A stretch of 64,000 nt of DNA from NCBI GenBank assembly GCA_016711705.1, contig JADJSK010000007.1, forward strand, positions 62,001 through 126,000, in the 5' to 3' direction. Below are positions 43,766-52,950 of the stretch, piece by piece. The translations under genes were made by a program, and so were the position numbers. Under the pieces are notes generated by a model that worked only from the letters and a program-made list of their open reading frames with translations, was not told the DNA's origin and did not search any database. Positions within the stretch are counted from its first letter, which is position 1. Each line of letters begins with the position of its first letter. Origin of the DNA: Candidatus Brachybacter algidus. Lineage in GTDB: Bacteria; Bacteroidota; Bacteroidia; Chitinophagales; Saprospiraceae.

Positions 43766-45763
43766 TTATTTTTGCCTTATGTTTTTCTTACGTAAGGAAA
43801 TAATTTGAACTAATAAAAAAATTATTAAAGACAGAGCAGCAGCAATAATAATTCTTGTATAATCGCGAATAATTTCAAAATTGAATTTATCAAATCTATC
43901 CGTATTTGGAAAATTAATATTCATTAAATAGCTTCCAGGTTCTGCCTTAGATACAAAGATTGTATTTGGTTTTGTAGTGATCGTTAGTTTTTCGGAGCTG
44001 ATGATATTTGGTGGAAAATTGTCAAATAAATTATAAATATAATCCGGTTTAAAATAATTAATTTCCATATTAATGAAATTACTCTTAAAAGAAAAGTCCT
44101 TTAATACTTCTATTTTATTCGGATATTTAACCTGAACCTGATTAATAAAAAAACCATGTGATTTTTTCCATTGTAGCACTTTTTCCGGGTGCATAACTAC
44201 CATGCCATTTACCGTACCAAAATATAAAAATCCATTTTCATCTATTGTATATGCCTTGGTATTCATTTCCTTATTAGGAAGTCCATCCTGCTGATATATG
44301 ACTGAAATTATTGTATAATCAGCATTAATTACCGTGATACCGTTAAAAGTAGGCAGCCAACAATTACCTTTTAGATCTTTTATTATTCCCACTACCTTAT
44401 TGTCAGATAATCCATCTCCTGTCATCAAATGTCTTTCCACTTCATATGTTCCAGCATCCAGCACATACAGACCGCCACCCAAAGAACCCAGTAAGATTTT
44501 ATCATTATATCTGTTAATCACATTAATTCGAGAATATTGAATGAATTTTTTTTCATCCGTTTGGAGAGCATCAACTTTTGATATTTGTTTAAAATTACTA
44601 TCCAATATATAAAGGCCATCCATTGCTCCTACAAAATAGGTATTGGTGTGATTATCATAATAAACGGTATTTATTCGCGCAGCTGTTGTTAGTAGTATTT
44701 TACTTTTTTTTGTTATTAAATTATACGCTGCCAATATTCCATTTTGATTCTCCGGTTCTTCACCACAAATCAGTATTTCACCCTTCTCATCAATTATAAA
44801 ATCATTTATCAAAAAGGGTATAGTATGTTTTTCGAAAACTTCTTTTTTAGGATCAATTTTGAACAAATAACATTCCGGACCCTCTGAATATGCAAATTCA
44901 AAAAAGTGCCCGCTTTTAGTATCATAATATATTTTACCATTATTAATAAATCCCTGACCTCCGTTTTCTTTTGAAAACAAAACTTTTTTTCTTCCTGATT
45001 TTGTATCTAAGAATATCAGATCTTGGTTTTCCGGAGTAAAAAGTACTCCACCATCACCGTCACATGCAATACCCGAAATAACAGAACCAAAAGTTTCATC
45101 CTTAAGATAAGGCCTAAGATTGTAGAAACTAGCTCCATCCCGCAGTAGACCTTTGACTAGCAATCCATGATGTCCTGCCATCATCCACATAAAGTTCACG
45201 TCATCTGTGTAGACATCTTTCGATATTTTGACATCCTCTGACAATGTTTTAAAAGTTACACATTTTAGAGCTTTATCAACGATGTAGAAACTATCTACAA
45301 ATCGCGGGAATGTGCCATATCCTGCTATCAAGTTTCCCTTTTTATCAGTTTTAAGGATACGGCAATCTGAGTCATCTTTCTTTATTTTAAATATATCCTT
45401 AAAAGCACCATTTTTATAAACAGCAATTGATTTCTCTGTTGCTAAAAATATTGTTCCTTGATTGTTGATGATACTCCCTTTACTATCGGGAATAATTGTC
45501 ATCCCTTTCTTCCCTTTTAGTAATATGCCGTTTTTTGTTTGAATTACAAATTCTCCGTTAACCCGGCATACATTCTCAGGTTTCTCCTTGATTGAATATA
45601 ATTTTTTATATGCGACCTTTTGCTTCCAATCCACCACATAAATTACATAACTATCTTTCTCTCTACTAACACCAAAGATTTCATTTCCCGATACGATGTA
45701 TTCCATTGGAACCTTACTCTCAATAGCTGATAAGACAATGCTTCCAGGATCGATATAGAGCAA
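43766..45763 (-). CDS. Two-component sensor: reg_prop beta-propeller + Y_Y_Y + TM, middle part
   Basis: A 665-codon frame with repeated propeller blades (NRYNDKILLGSLGGGLYVLD, DLKGNCWLPTFNGITVIN, DENGFLYFGTVNGMVVMHP), a Y_Y_Y-like beta domain (~560-630) and one transmembrane helix near the end (YTRIIIAAALSLIIFLLVQIISLRKK). It lacks a signal peptide because its N-terminus is in another frame (45787-46083); adding one A in the run at 45792-45795 restores SPNGKNLVRCEENKALLYID. The C-terminus meets the kinase in frame but through a stop. A periplasmic sensor of polysaccharide or envelope signals is the family expectation. Confidence 0.8.
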   Translation of the reverse strand: MLYIDPGSIVLSAIESKVPMEYIVSGNEIFGVSREKDSYVIYVVDWKQKVAYKKLYSIKEKPENVCRVNGEFVIQTKNGILLKGKKGMTIIPDSKGSIINNQGTIFLATEKSIAVYKNGAFKDIFKIKKDDSDCRILKTDKKGNLIAGYGTFPRFVDSFYIVDKALKCVTFKTLSEDVKISKDVYTDDVNFMWMMAGHHGLLVKGLLRDGASFYNLRPYLKDETFGSVISGIACDGDGGVLFTPENQDLIFLDTKSGRKKVLFSKENGGQGFINNGKIYYDTKSGHFFEFAYSEGPECYLFKIDPKKEVFEKHTIPFLINDFIIDEKGEILICGEEPENQNGILAAYNLITKKSKILLTTAARINTVYYDNHTNTYFVGAMDGLYILDSNFKQISKVDALQTDEKKFIQYSRINVINRYNDKILLGSLGGGLYVLDAGTYEVERHLMTGDGLSDNKVVGIIKDLKGNCWLPTFNGITVINADYTIISVIYQQDGLPNKEMNTKAYTIDENGFLYFGTVNGMVVMHPEKVLQWKKSHGFFINQVQVKYPNKIEVLKDFSFKSNFINMEINYFKPDYIYNLFDNFPPNIISSEKLTITTKPNTIFVSKAEPGSYLMNINFPNTDRFDKFNFEIIRDYTRIIIAAALSLIIFLLVQIISLRKKNIRQK

Positions 45764-45786
45764 TGCTTTATTTTCTTCACACCTGA

Positions 45787-46083
45787 CTAAATTTTGCCGT
45801 TGGGGCTTATAGATAGGGATTTTAAACTGGAGGGGTCTATGATATATTTAAATAGATTGCTGGTATTTACGGACACAAATTCTCTGCCATCATATCGCAT
45901 TATACCGACATCTGTAGACACATAAAAGAATCCAAAAGAATCACGGACCACCAGATTGGCTTCTCTGTCATTCAATCCCTGTTCTTTCCGAAGTAAAACC
46001 TTTGAAACCAGCGTTTGTCCTGTTGAATCCAATGCTACAGCACAAAATATGACGACGATGATTAATTGAATTAATATTTTCAA
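45787..46083 (-). CDS. Sensor N-terminus: signal peptide and first propeller blade (frameshifted)
   Basis: A 98-aa frame with a signal peptide (ILIQLIIVVIFCAVALDSTGQ) and LNDREANLVVRDSFGFFYVSTDVGIMRYDG, a canonical reg_prop blade opening. It ends SPNGKI-stop at 45787, just where the next frame begins. It is the N-terminus of the propeller sensor gene and not an independent protein. Full restored length with the kinase would be ~1,000 aa. Confidence 0.8.
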   Translation of the reverse strand: MKILIQLIIVVIFCAVALDSTGQTLVSKVLLRKEQGLNDREANLVVRDSFGFFYVSTDVGIMRYDGREFVSVNTSNLFKYIIDPSSLKSLSISPNGKI

Positions 46084-46577
46084 TGAAAGATATTTACTTG
46101 ATGCTAATATACTTTAAAAACCATTGGATGGTTAGCAAAATATTAAAATGTTGAACAGTAATTTCAATATTCATTAAAAAGAATGAAAGTGGAAGGTGAA
46201 TAAAAAAAACTGCTCAATTGCATAGTGTGATTGCAATTGAGCAAAGTGATTTCCGTTTTAGTGATGCTTAAGTGTGTTCAATTTTTTCAAATGATGACCA
46301 GAGATTAAAAGGTAAACTAATTAGTAAGTGTGTCAATTTTTTAGTTACTACCGTAGAAATCAATTTTCAATTGAGCCCAATTAAAAACAAACAACTGATT
46401 TGTAAATCAATGTTCTACACAAATATGATTTGTTTTAAATAAATAAGCTGGAGTTTCGGACTAAGTGTCAATCTCGTCTGACTATCGGTAATTTTGAGCA
46501 ATATTTATTGCTATATAATATTGATTTATACCGATTTCCCTTCACATGTCAAGTCAAAAATTTCGAAAATATAACTT
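46084..46577. other. Intergenic, ~490 bp, with one strong hairpin
   Basis: No ORF on either strand. It contains the terminator-like hairpin at 46211-46243, some 330 nt beyond the nearest upstream minus-strand gene (SDR). Confidence 0.5.
46211..46243 (-). terminator. Strong intrinsic terminator with no adjacent gene
   Basis: TGCTCAATTGCA pairs with TGCAATTGAGCA, a perfect 12-bp stem with a 9-nt loop, followed on the minus strand by eight U residues (A run 46202-46209). It is oriented for minus-strand transcription. Confidence 0.8.
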
Positions 46578-47369
46578 TTAAGTTACCTTGGCATTTCTTA
46601 ATATCCTTGAAAAAATACCGGGTACAAATCGCTTTAAATAAATAGCAAGGATCTCCTTGCCGCCGATATATATTTCCTCTTTTTGGTTTGCAATACCTTT
46701 GACAGCTATTTTAGCAAGTTTGGATGGCTCCATACCACTGTCTGTTTTTTCATCCATTTTATTCTGTGCTTGTCCATCACCGGTGACAGCAGAAAGAGAA
46801 ATATTTGTCCTTATGAATCCAGGGCAGATGATGGTTACTTTAATTTTTTCATTAAATAATTCCGCTCTAAGACTGTCAAAATATCCATGTAATGCATGTT
46901 TACTTGCCGCATAAGAGGTCCTTTTAGGGCTTCCAATGATGCCAACCAGACTTGTGATGACGGCTATTTGCCCTCCCCCTTTTTCAATCATTTGAGGCAG
47001 TAAGGCTTTGGTAAGATTCACTGTTCCAAAATAATTTATGTCAAAAATTTTCCTGGCTACTCCATCTTGGGTTTCGATAGCTGCTGAACGTTGGCTGATG
47101 CCCCCATTATTGACAAGAATATCCAGGGGTGTATTTTTAACTCTGAGATGAGCCACCGCGCCTGTGATGGAGGTAGGATCCGATAAGTCTATAGATTGAA
47201 TTATGGCCTTTATATTTGGGTTGCATTTTCCGGCAGTGACCTCCAGTTCCGCTATATTTCTGCTCAGTAGCACCAGATTGCAGCCATGATATGAAAATTC
47301 TATAGCTAGTGCTCTTCCTATGCCTGAAGAAGCTCCCGTGATCCAAACCCATTTATCTTTGATGTCCAT
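46578..47369 (-). CDS. Short-chain dehydrogenase/reductase
   Basis: From ATG 47369 (MDIKDKWVWITGASSGIGRA) the protein is 263 aa; an in-frame extension to 47423 is less likely because the Rossmann domain starts directly here. The NAD(P)-binding TGASSGIG, ILVNNGGIS (NNAG equivalent with Gly for Ala) and catalytic S...Y-x-x-x-K (ITSLVGIIGSPKRTSYAASK) are present, as is the CPGFIRTNIS block. It fits the DHRS7-like or classical SDR group; substrate unknown. Not in an operon. Confidence 0.9.
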   Translation of the reverse strand: MDIKDKWVWITGASSGIGRALAIEFSYHGCNLVLLSRNIAELEVTAGKCNPNIKAIIQSIDLSDPTSITGAVAHLRVKNTPLDILVNNGGISQRSAAIETQDGVARKIFDINYFGTVNLTKALLPQMIEKGGGQIAVITSLVGIIGSPKRTSYAASKHALHGYFDSLRAELFNEKIKVTIICPGFIRTNISLSAVTGDGQAQNKMDEKTDSGMEPSKLAKIAVKGIANQKEEIYIGGKEILAIYLKRFVPGIFSRILRNAKVT

Positions 47370-47937
47370 GTCCTTTTTCTTGTGTCTTGCAAATATGCAA
47401 ATTCCGGACTTAATAATCAGCAATTTTTGATAAGTGATGGGTTATCAGAGGTTAGTGGTCAGTAATTAGTGGTCAGTGGTCAGTAATCGGTAATCGGTAA
47501 TGAGTAATGATTAATGGGTAATGGAAAATGAGTAATCAGATTTATCAATTTTCCACATCGAAGCCATCAGCCATCCGCCAATAGCCAATAGCCATTAACT
47601 TTATTCCTTAATCTTTAAGCATCAAATTAGATCAAAAAGCACCTCCCATTCTCTGTCTCATTTTCAATTTTCAATTTTCCATTTTCAATTAAACCCTCTA
47701 TTTTGGAAACAAATTAATCAATTTTCCAGAACAAAGCCATCAGCCATCAGCCATCAGCTATAAGCCCAAAATTAGATTATACAGTACCTCCCATTCTCCG
47801 CCTCATTTTCAATTTTCCATTTTCAATTCCTTCTTTTGGAGCCAAATCATTCAATCTTCCACAACACAGCCATCAGCCATCAGCCATCAGCCATCAGCCA
47901 TCAGCTATAAGCCCTCAGCTATTACCCATCATCCCCC
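47370..47937. repeat. Intergenic satellite block (heptamer and CAGCCAT repeats)
   Basis: About 570 bp built from GTGGTCAGTAAT/GTAATCGGTAAT units (47450-47530) and at least three successive ~130-bp units that each end in CAGCCATCAGCCATCAGC. The unit near 47829 nearly duplicates that at 11178. No gene. Confidence 0.8.
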
Positions 47938-48795
47938 TCACGGCATATACAGCGTATCCCTCCTAATCTTAAATCCTGTAAAAATACCAATTGGCTTACT
48001 GATTCCTGATACATTTGATTTGATCTGACCTGGTTGGCCAAAAGGATTGCCATTGGCAGAGTTGGCATTACTTTTGCTGGAAGAAAAGTCGTTGTATTCT
48101 TTAGTGACATGGATTAATGTGAATATTAAAGTATCTCCAACCACAGACTTTTTATCCTCCCTTTCATAAAAGGTACCGTATGCTACCGATTCTGTGTCAT
48201 TGATCTTATCATCAGTAGTATAGTCCTGCTGTGCAGCGCTATCCAAGGATGATACATGGATCATTCTTCGATAAAAGTCTAACGTATTCCTGTCATCTTG
48301 ATGGTAGATGAATATGGTTGCTCTGGTTTTATTCTGATTGGCATATTCCACCTTGGTGCTATCGATTCTGACTAGTGTAGGAATGATTGTCGAAGCTGTG
48401 ATTGTACTTCCATCAGCAAGAGTAACGAGCAATTCGAATGTCGAATTGCTATCATCAGGAACGATTTCCTGCGCACTATAATTGGAGATCTGACCATTGT
48501 CAGGATTAAATGTTAGGGTCTCCTGGAGTTGAATTGTATCATTATTGTAAATGATTTTGACATCAGCTCCTTTCAATAGTAATGATTCAAGATAGGCCGC
48601 CGGATTATCTATCGTCAGAGGATCAAAGAAGCTATTGCTCTTAGTTAGTAAGAGTTGATATCGTTCACCGGGGATAAGGTAACATTCTACCACAGGCTGC
48701 GAACCATAGACTGTTAGATTTATGTCTACTTCTTTACTAAGATTGCAAGAAACTAGTGTCATTAGAGACAAGCAAAATATAATTAGATTTTTCAT
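47938..48795 (-). CDS. DUF4249 lipoprotein, partner of TonB-dependent receptor
   Basis: A 285-aa lipoprotein (LIIFCLSLMTLVSCNLS, lipobox Cys at ~17) with the DUF4249 pattern: PVVECYLIPGERYQLLLTKSNSFFDP, then alternating beta-strands with VDGSTITASTIIPTLVRIDST-like text and a late cysteine-free end. The family always occurs next to a TonB-dependent receptor; here the receptor gene ends 11 bp upstream. The pair probably takes up an unknown nutrient or complex at the outer membrane, analogous to but distinct from SusCD. Confidence 0.88.
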   Translation of the reverse strand: MKNLIIFCLSLMTLVSCNLSKEVDINLTVYGSQPVVECYLIPGERYQLLLTKSNSFFDPLTIDNPAAYLESLLLKGADVKIIYNNDTIQLQETLTFNPDNGQISNYSAQEIVPDDSNSTFELLVTLADGSTITASTIIPTLVRIDSTKVEYANQNKTRATIFIYHQDDRNTLDFYRRMIHVSSLDSAAQQDYTTDDKINDTESVAYGTFYEREDKKSVVGDTLIFTLIHVTKEYNDFSSSKSNANSANGNPFGQPGQIKSNVSGISKPIGIFTGFKIRRDTLYMP

Positions 48796-48806
48796 TACTA
48801 TTTCTT

Positions 48807-51152
48807 TTAGAAATTAAAATTCCAGGTGATAGAAGGAAGTATTGGAAACAAAGAAACTTGTCTCGCATTGATCTTTTCAGGGATCTTTACTTCGACTTCA
48901 CCCTGTTTTACTGTTTTAAATTCTGTTTCAAGAGTTAGGAAGTAAGGATTTCTTCTATCATAGACATTGTAGATACTCAAGGATAAATTACTTTCTCCCC
49001 ATTTCGGAAACATATAATAAATTACACTAATATCTCCGCGATGATAAGCAGGAAGTCTGAACGTGTTTCGGTCTCCATAAATAGGCGTGACAGGATCAAT
49101 CGATCCGCCTTTTATATCCTGAAATAAAGCTCTTCCCCCAGGGAGCCACGCCAGATCGCCTGATCCATATACCCATGTAGCTGAGGCGGTCCATCTTCTG
49201 TTGAATTTATAGGTAGCGACCACTTTAATATCATTCCTTCGGTCATATCTTGGTGAGAAATATCTACCGTCCATAATGCCAGGGAAGCCTCCTCGCTTGA
49301 CAAATGCCAAAGTATAGGCGATCCATCCTGATAGTTTGCCAAAGTCTTTCTCGAGACTCACTTCAGTCCCGTATGCGTATCCTTTTCCGAATTCAAATTC
49401 CCTTTCGATCTCTTCATTCAGGAATAAGTTGGCACCATCTCTGAAATCAACCTGATTTTTCAACCATTTATAATAATATTCATTGGTCAGTAAGAGCCCC
49501 TTAGCTATCAGGTAACTAAATCCTGCTGAAACCTGATCAGATCGTTGTGGATGAACAGCATCTGTAGAGGGATACCACACATCAGTAGGTAGTGATATGC
49601 CGGAATTGGATATTAAGTGGACGTATTGTTTCATTCTGGCATAACCTCCTTTTATAGACCATCTAGGATTGACTTCATATAAAAGTGCCAGTCTTGGTTC
49701 AATGCCTCCATCGAAATAGTTGTTGCTCGTCCATCCTGATAAACGAAGGCCTGCATTAGCTTTAAGGTTTTTTATAATCTCAAATTCATCAGATACATAC
49801 AACCCATACTCCATGCCGGTTCTGTCTATGCCCGAACTAAATGAAATGGATCCATCATCCGAGCCTGCCTTCAACCTTCCTACAGTAAAATCATAATAGG
49901 TCGTAGATATACCCATCTTAATGGAATGTTTTGAATTTGGGTTATAAGAAAAGTCCATTTTTCCGGCATAGTTTCTGATCTTAGAACCGAGGGAAAAACT
50001 AAAACCACTGATCTCATTAGAAATATCGTAGTTATAATCTGAAAATATGAAGGACGTATTGGCGAATAGTTTATTGTTGAAGATGTGATTCCAACGTGCT
50101 GTTAAAGTGGCATTTCCCCAGCTAAAACCAAGATCAAGCGTGCTATCCTTTAGGGCGAACTGGTCTTTACCAAAATATCCACTTAAATAAATACGGTCTT
50201 TCTCTCCCAACTTGGTATTAATCTTGGCATTTAAGTCATAAAAGTTGTAGCCCGGTATCTTATTGAAATCAGGCTTATCTTCCTGACTTTTATTTATTGC
50301 ATTGGTAATAAGGTCCACATAGGTTCTTCTTCCGGACACTACAAAACTTGTATTTTCACCTATTGGGCCTTCCAGTGTTAATCTTGAGGTGATAAGCCCT
50401 ATGCCGCCTGATCCGCTTAACTTTTTATTATTGCCGTCTTTCATGCGGACATCTATCACAGAAGACAATCTACCACCGTATTGGGCAGGAAATCCACCTT
50501 TAAAGAGACGCACATCCTTAATAGCATCAGAATTGAAGGTACTGAAGAAACCAAAAAGGTGATTGGCGTTATACACGGTGGCTTCATCAAGCATGATAAG
50601 GTTCTGGTCACCTGCACCACCTCGCACATAAAGGCCGGTGCTACCTTCAGAGCCGGATGAAACTCCTGCTTTTAATTGAAGCGTCTTGATGATGTCTACT
50701 TCACCAAACAAAGCAGGCAGGACTTTGCTTGTTTTAGCAGAGATCTGCTCCATACTCATTTGGGTAGAACTCATTTTATCGCGGAGTTGGTCAGCCACGA
50801 TGATGACTTCATCAAGCGTAGTAGTGCCTGGCATGAGTTCGATGTTCCATTTGGTATCATTCATGCCTGGAAGTCGCTGGTAGAAAGTCTCCATGCCGAT
50901 GTAGGAAGCCGATAGGATGATTGTATCAGTAGCAGGAATTGTTATAGAATAAAATCCATATTCATTAGTCACAGTAGCTTTGTTGGCATCAATGATTTCA
51001 ACCTTGGCACCTATAAGTGTTTCTCCGGTTTCCCCATCAGTGATAGTTCCGAAGAAAGTTGTTTTGGATTGTGCTGAAGAGACGATTTGTTGAAAACCAA
51101 TGAAAGACAGAACTAAAAATAACTTAAATGTGTATCTGATGACCATATGCAT
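48807..51152 (-). CDS. TonB-dependent receptor with carboxypeptidase-regulatory N-terminal domain
   Basis: A 781-aa outer-membrane receptor: signal peptide (LFLVLSFIGFQQIVSSAQ), CarboxypepD_reg-like domain (~30-115, GTITDGETGETLIGAKVEI ... YISMETFY-like), a plug domain (~120-240, GLYVRGGAGDQNLIMLDEATVYN, RLFKGGFPAQYGGRLSSVIDVRMKDG) and a ~540-residue barrel with typical aromatic strands. It should import a substrate with TonB energy; the DUF4249 lipoprotein downstream is its partner. Two Met codons open the frame (MHM); the first is used here by default. Confidence 0.93.
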   Translation of the reverse strand: MHMVIRYTFKLFLVLSFIGFQQIVSSAQSKTTFFGTITDGETGETLIGAKVEIIDANKATVTNEYGFYSITIPATDTIILSASYIGMETFYQRLPGMNDTKWNIELMPGTTTLDEVIIVADQLRDKMSSTQMSMEQISAKTSKVLPALFGEVDIIKTLQLKAGVSSGSEGSTGLYVRGGAGDQNLIMLDEATVYNANHLFGFFSTFNSDAIKDVRLFKGGFPAQYGGRLSSVIDVRMKDGNNKKLSGSGGIGLITSRLTLEGPIGENTSFVVSGRRTYVDLITNAINKSQEDKPDFNKIPGYNFYDLNAKINTKLGEKDRIYLSGYFGKDQFALKDSTLDLGFSWGNATLTARWNHIFNNKLFANTSFIFSDYNYDISNEISGFSFSLGSKIRNYAGKMDFSYNPNSKHSIKMGISTTYYDFTVGRLKAGSDDGSISFSSGIDRTGMEYGLYVSDEFEIIKNLKANAGLRLSGWTSNNYFDGGIEPRLALLYEVNPRWSIKGGYARMKQYVHLISNSGISLPTDVWYPSTDAVHPQRSDQVSAGFSYLIAKGLLLTNEYYYKWLKNQVDFRDGANLFLNEEIEREFEFGKGYAYGTEVSLEKDFGKLSGWIAYTLAFVKRGGFPGIMDGRYFSPRYDRRNDIKVVATYKFNRRWTASATWVYGSGDLAWLPGGRALFQDIKGGSIDPVTPIYGDRNTFRLPAYHRGDISVIYYMFPKWGESNLSLSIYNVYDRRNPYFLTLETEFKTVKQGEVEVKIPEKINARQVSLFPILPSITWNFNF

Positions 51153-51429
51153 ATAGCTTAAAACTGTGTTGAAATAGGGCTTTTGAAAGCGAAAGAAAGT
51201 ATAACGAAAAAACAGCGATTTAGTTATAAATACACAAACATATAATTTTAACTATAATATGATAGAAATCCCATATAGAAACTTTTAACATAAAATAGTC
51301 AGGCAGTGGCTTTCAGGGAAGATATTACGATTAATTGTTATGGTATCATATTTGCTAGTATAAGGTAGTAGAAAGTCCCTTATATTTTTACGAGCCGATT
51401 ATTATTAATCGTTTTTATAAACAAGAAAC
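51153..51429. other. Intergenic upstream of a small ORF
   Basis: AT-rich, no clear -7 box for either flanking gene and no repeat. Confidence 0.3.
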
Positions 51430-51537
51430 ATGTCAGTTACAAAAGAAGTAAAACAGTATGTAAAAGATGTCAGGCTCTGGATGGTAGTGACTATAGCGTT
51501 GATTATTTTATTTTTTATAGTTAGTTTTCCGGTATAG
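51430..51537 (+). CDS. Candidate 35-aa single-pass membrane protein
   Basis: A short frame from ATG 51430 to TAG 51535-51537. It encodes an N-terminal charged part (MSVTKEVKQYVKDVR) and one clean transmembrane helix (LWMVVTIALIILFFIVSFPV). The hydrophobic stretch is continuous and the charge pattern (positive inside) is regular, which random DNA rarely gives. A terminator lies ~115 nt downstream. I do not recognise a family. Small membrane proteins of this kind often associate with larger complexes; no partner is adjacent. Confidence 0.5.
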   Translation: MSVTKEVKQYVKDVRLWMVVTIALIILFFIVSFPV

Positions 51538-51651
51538 AATCATCTACAAGGAAGATAATTTAATTTTTCATATCGACAGCAGTGGATTTTGTCACTGTGT
51601 TTTGGACAAGAACCTTTTCTATTACAAGATTTTTTAAGCAGACAAGCTTTT

Positions 51652-51680
51652 AAAGCCCCGGTATATTGCCGGGGTTTTTT
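51652..51680 (+). terminator. Rho-independent terminator after the small membrane protein
   Basis: AAAGCCCCGGT pairs with GCCGGGGTTT (10-11 bp with two G-U pairs), loop ATATT, followed by a T run. Confidence 0.75.
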
Positions 51681-51712
51681 GTTTCAGCATTGGTAGAAGT
51701 GCAGTTGGGAAC

Positions 51713-51973
51713 ATTTTCCCCTTTTGAGGTCATATTCATTCACTTCAATTTAATTGATATATGTTTAGATCTGTATATCTAAATGTTCTATGAAAGAAGA
51801 AATAAAGTCGCAACTTCCCCTCTGGCAGATGCTTGCCCGCTTGAATAGGCGGGGGTGGCGACAGCCGTGGTGTTGATAGACGCCATAATCTAATGATTTT
51901 AACAACTAGCAAAACATAATCTAAATAACTTCGGATTTTTCTCCCCCTTGGCCCCCTCAAACGAGGGGAAAAT
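51713..51973 (+). mobile_element. MITE-like element, family A copy 4 (full length)
   Basis: About 260 bp with imperfect terminal inverted repeats: ATTTTCCCCTTTTGAGG at 51713-51729 against CCTCAAACGAGGGGAAAAT at 51955-51973. It contains the core shared with the other three copies (GTCGCAACTTCCCCTCTGGC, GCTTGCCCGC, GGGGGTGGCGACAGCC). No ORF with family support. It is the most complete copy in the window. Confidence 0.7.
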
Positions 51974-52064
51974 CGTTCTTCGGCAGTTATATTCTCTTAT
52001 TTTGTATTTGTCAAGATATTGTTTAAAACCAATAAAATTATATCTTCGCCATTAAAAATATATT

Positions 52065-52538
52065 ATGTTAAAATCAATATTGTTTTCACTATTTACGCTA
52101 TTTGCCATCGTTACTTTTGCTCAGCCTCCTGCCGGAGATGCAAAGGTGGGTGATTATTATGGTAAAAAACCTAAATCTAAGGGTGCAATGGATATTGCTC
52201 AACTTCCCGCCAAACTTGAAAAAGAACCTGTCATTCAAACTAAAGTAAAAGCAAAGGTGCTGGATGTTTGTTCGGCAAAAGGATGCTGGATCGAACTTGC
52301 TGTGGATGATAATACTACTGCATTTGTAAAAATGAAGGATTATGCATTCTTCGTTCCTGTCGCTGCAATAGGTAAAAATGTCGTATTGGAAGGAGAGGCC
52401 AAACTAACGACTACTTCTGTGGAAGAACTGAAGCATTATGCTGAAGACGCGAAGAAATCTCAAGATGAGATCGATGCCATCACAGAACCTAAGACAGAGA
52501 TCAGGTTTATGGCAAGTGGTATGGTTGTAGTGGATTAA
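52065..52538 (+). CDS. DUF4920 domain-containing exported protein
   Basis: A 157-aa protein with a signal peptide (ILFSLFTLFAIVTFAQ) and the DUF4920 pattern: KAKVLDVCSAKGCWIELAVDD (two cysteines in C-x5-C) and FVKMKDYAFFVPVAAIGKNVVLEGEAK. The CxxxxxC pair suggests a redox or metal role in the periplasm; the family's function is not established. A TATCTTCG sequence (one mismatch to the -7 consensus) lies upstream and a good terminator follows. Confidence 0.85.
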   Translation: MLKSILFSLFTLFAIVTFAQPPAGDAKVGDYYGKKPKSKGAMDIAQLPAKLEKEPVIQTKVKAKVLDVCSAKGCWIELAVDDNTTAFVKMKDYAFFVPVAAIGKNVVLEGEAKLTTTSVEELKHYAEDAKKSQDEIDAITEPKTEIRFMASGMVVVD

Positions 52539-52563
52539 TTATTCTGCGAAATAAAAAAATAGC

Positions 52564-52600
52564 ATGCTCTTCAATGAAATATTGGGGAGCATTTTTTTTT
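52564..52600 (+). terminator. Rho-independent terminator of the DUF4920 gene
   Basis: ATGCTCTTCAAT and ATTGGGGAGCAT form a 12-bp stem (two G-U pairs) with loop GAAAT, followed by nine T residues (52592-52600). Confidence 0.88.
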
Positions 52601-52752
52601 GCTTATTCATTTATGAGAAACTATAATAATAGAAAATAAAAATTTCAACTTTGATATTGAAGAAGAAACTTAATTTCTAAAATAACTATCCAGTATTTAG
52701 GGGGTCAGGCCAATACAAACCGTTTAGAAATGATTTCCAATGTTATCTATAA

Positions 52753-52950
52753 CTATTTACTTTGAACATCTTTTCTGAAAAAATATTTTTCAATTAACAT
52801 AATAACAAACAGCAAAGCTGCAAACATTGCTATTCCTAAGACTACATTGAAAGTAATAATAACTGGCTGACCATAGTTGTTTACTATAAAAAGTAAACTA
52901 GAAATTCCAAGAGCATAATATAATCTTAATATTATATTTCCAATTTTCAT
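52753..52950 (-). CDS. Small two-helix membrane protein
   Basis: A 65-aa frame with two hydrophobic segments (ILRLYYALGISSLLFIV and VIITFNVVLGIAMFAALLFVIMLI) and a basic C-terminal tail (EKYFFRKDVQSK). The membrane topology makes it a plausible real gene. No family recognised and no operon partner; it runs opposite to the DUF4920 gene. Confidence 0.5.
   Translation of the reverse strand: MKIGNIILRLYYALGISSLLFIVNNYGQPVIITFNVVLGIAMFAALLFVIMLIEKYFFRKDVQSK

Larger units (their letters stand above)
51538..52064. other. Intergenic: terminator and dispersed repeat A copy 4
   Basis: Contains the hairpin at 51652-51678 and the MITE-like copy 4 of family A (51713-51973). A 71-codon reverse frame here is repeat-derived. 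Confidence 0.6.

Noticed and set aside
51745..51960. 71-codon minus-strand frame
   Set aside because: It lies entirely within the MITE-like repeat copy 4 and has no codon bias or start context.
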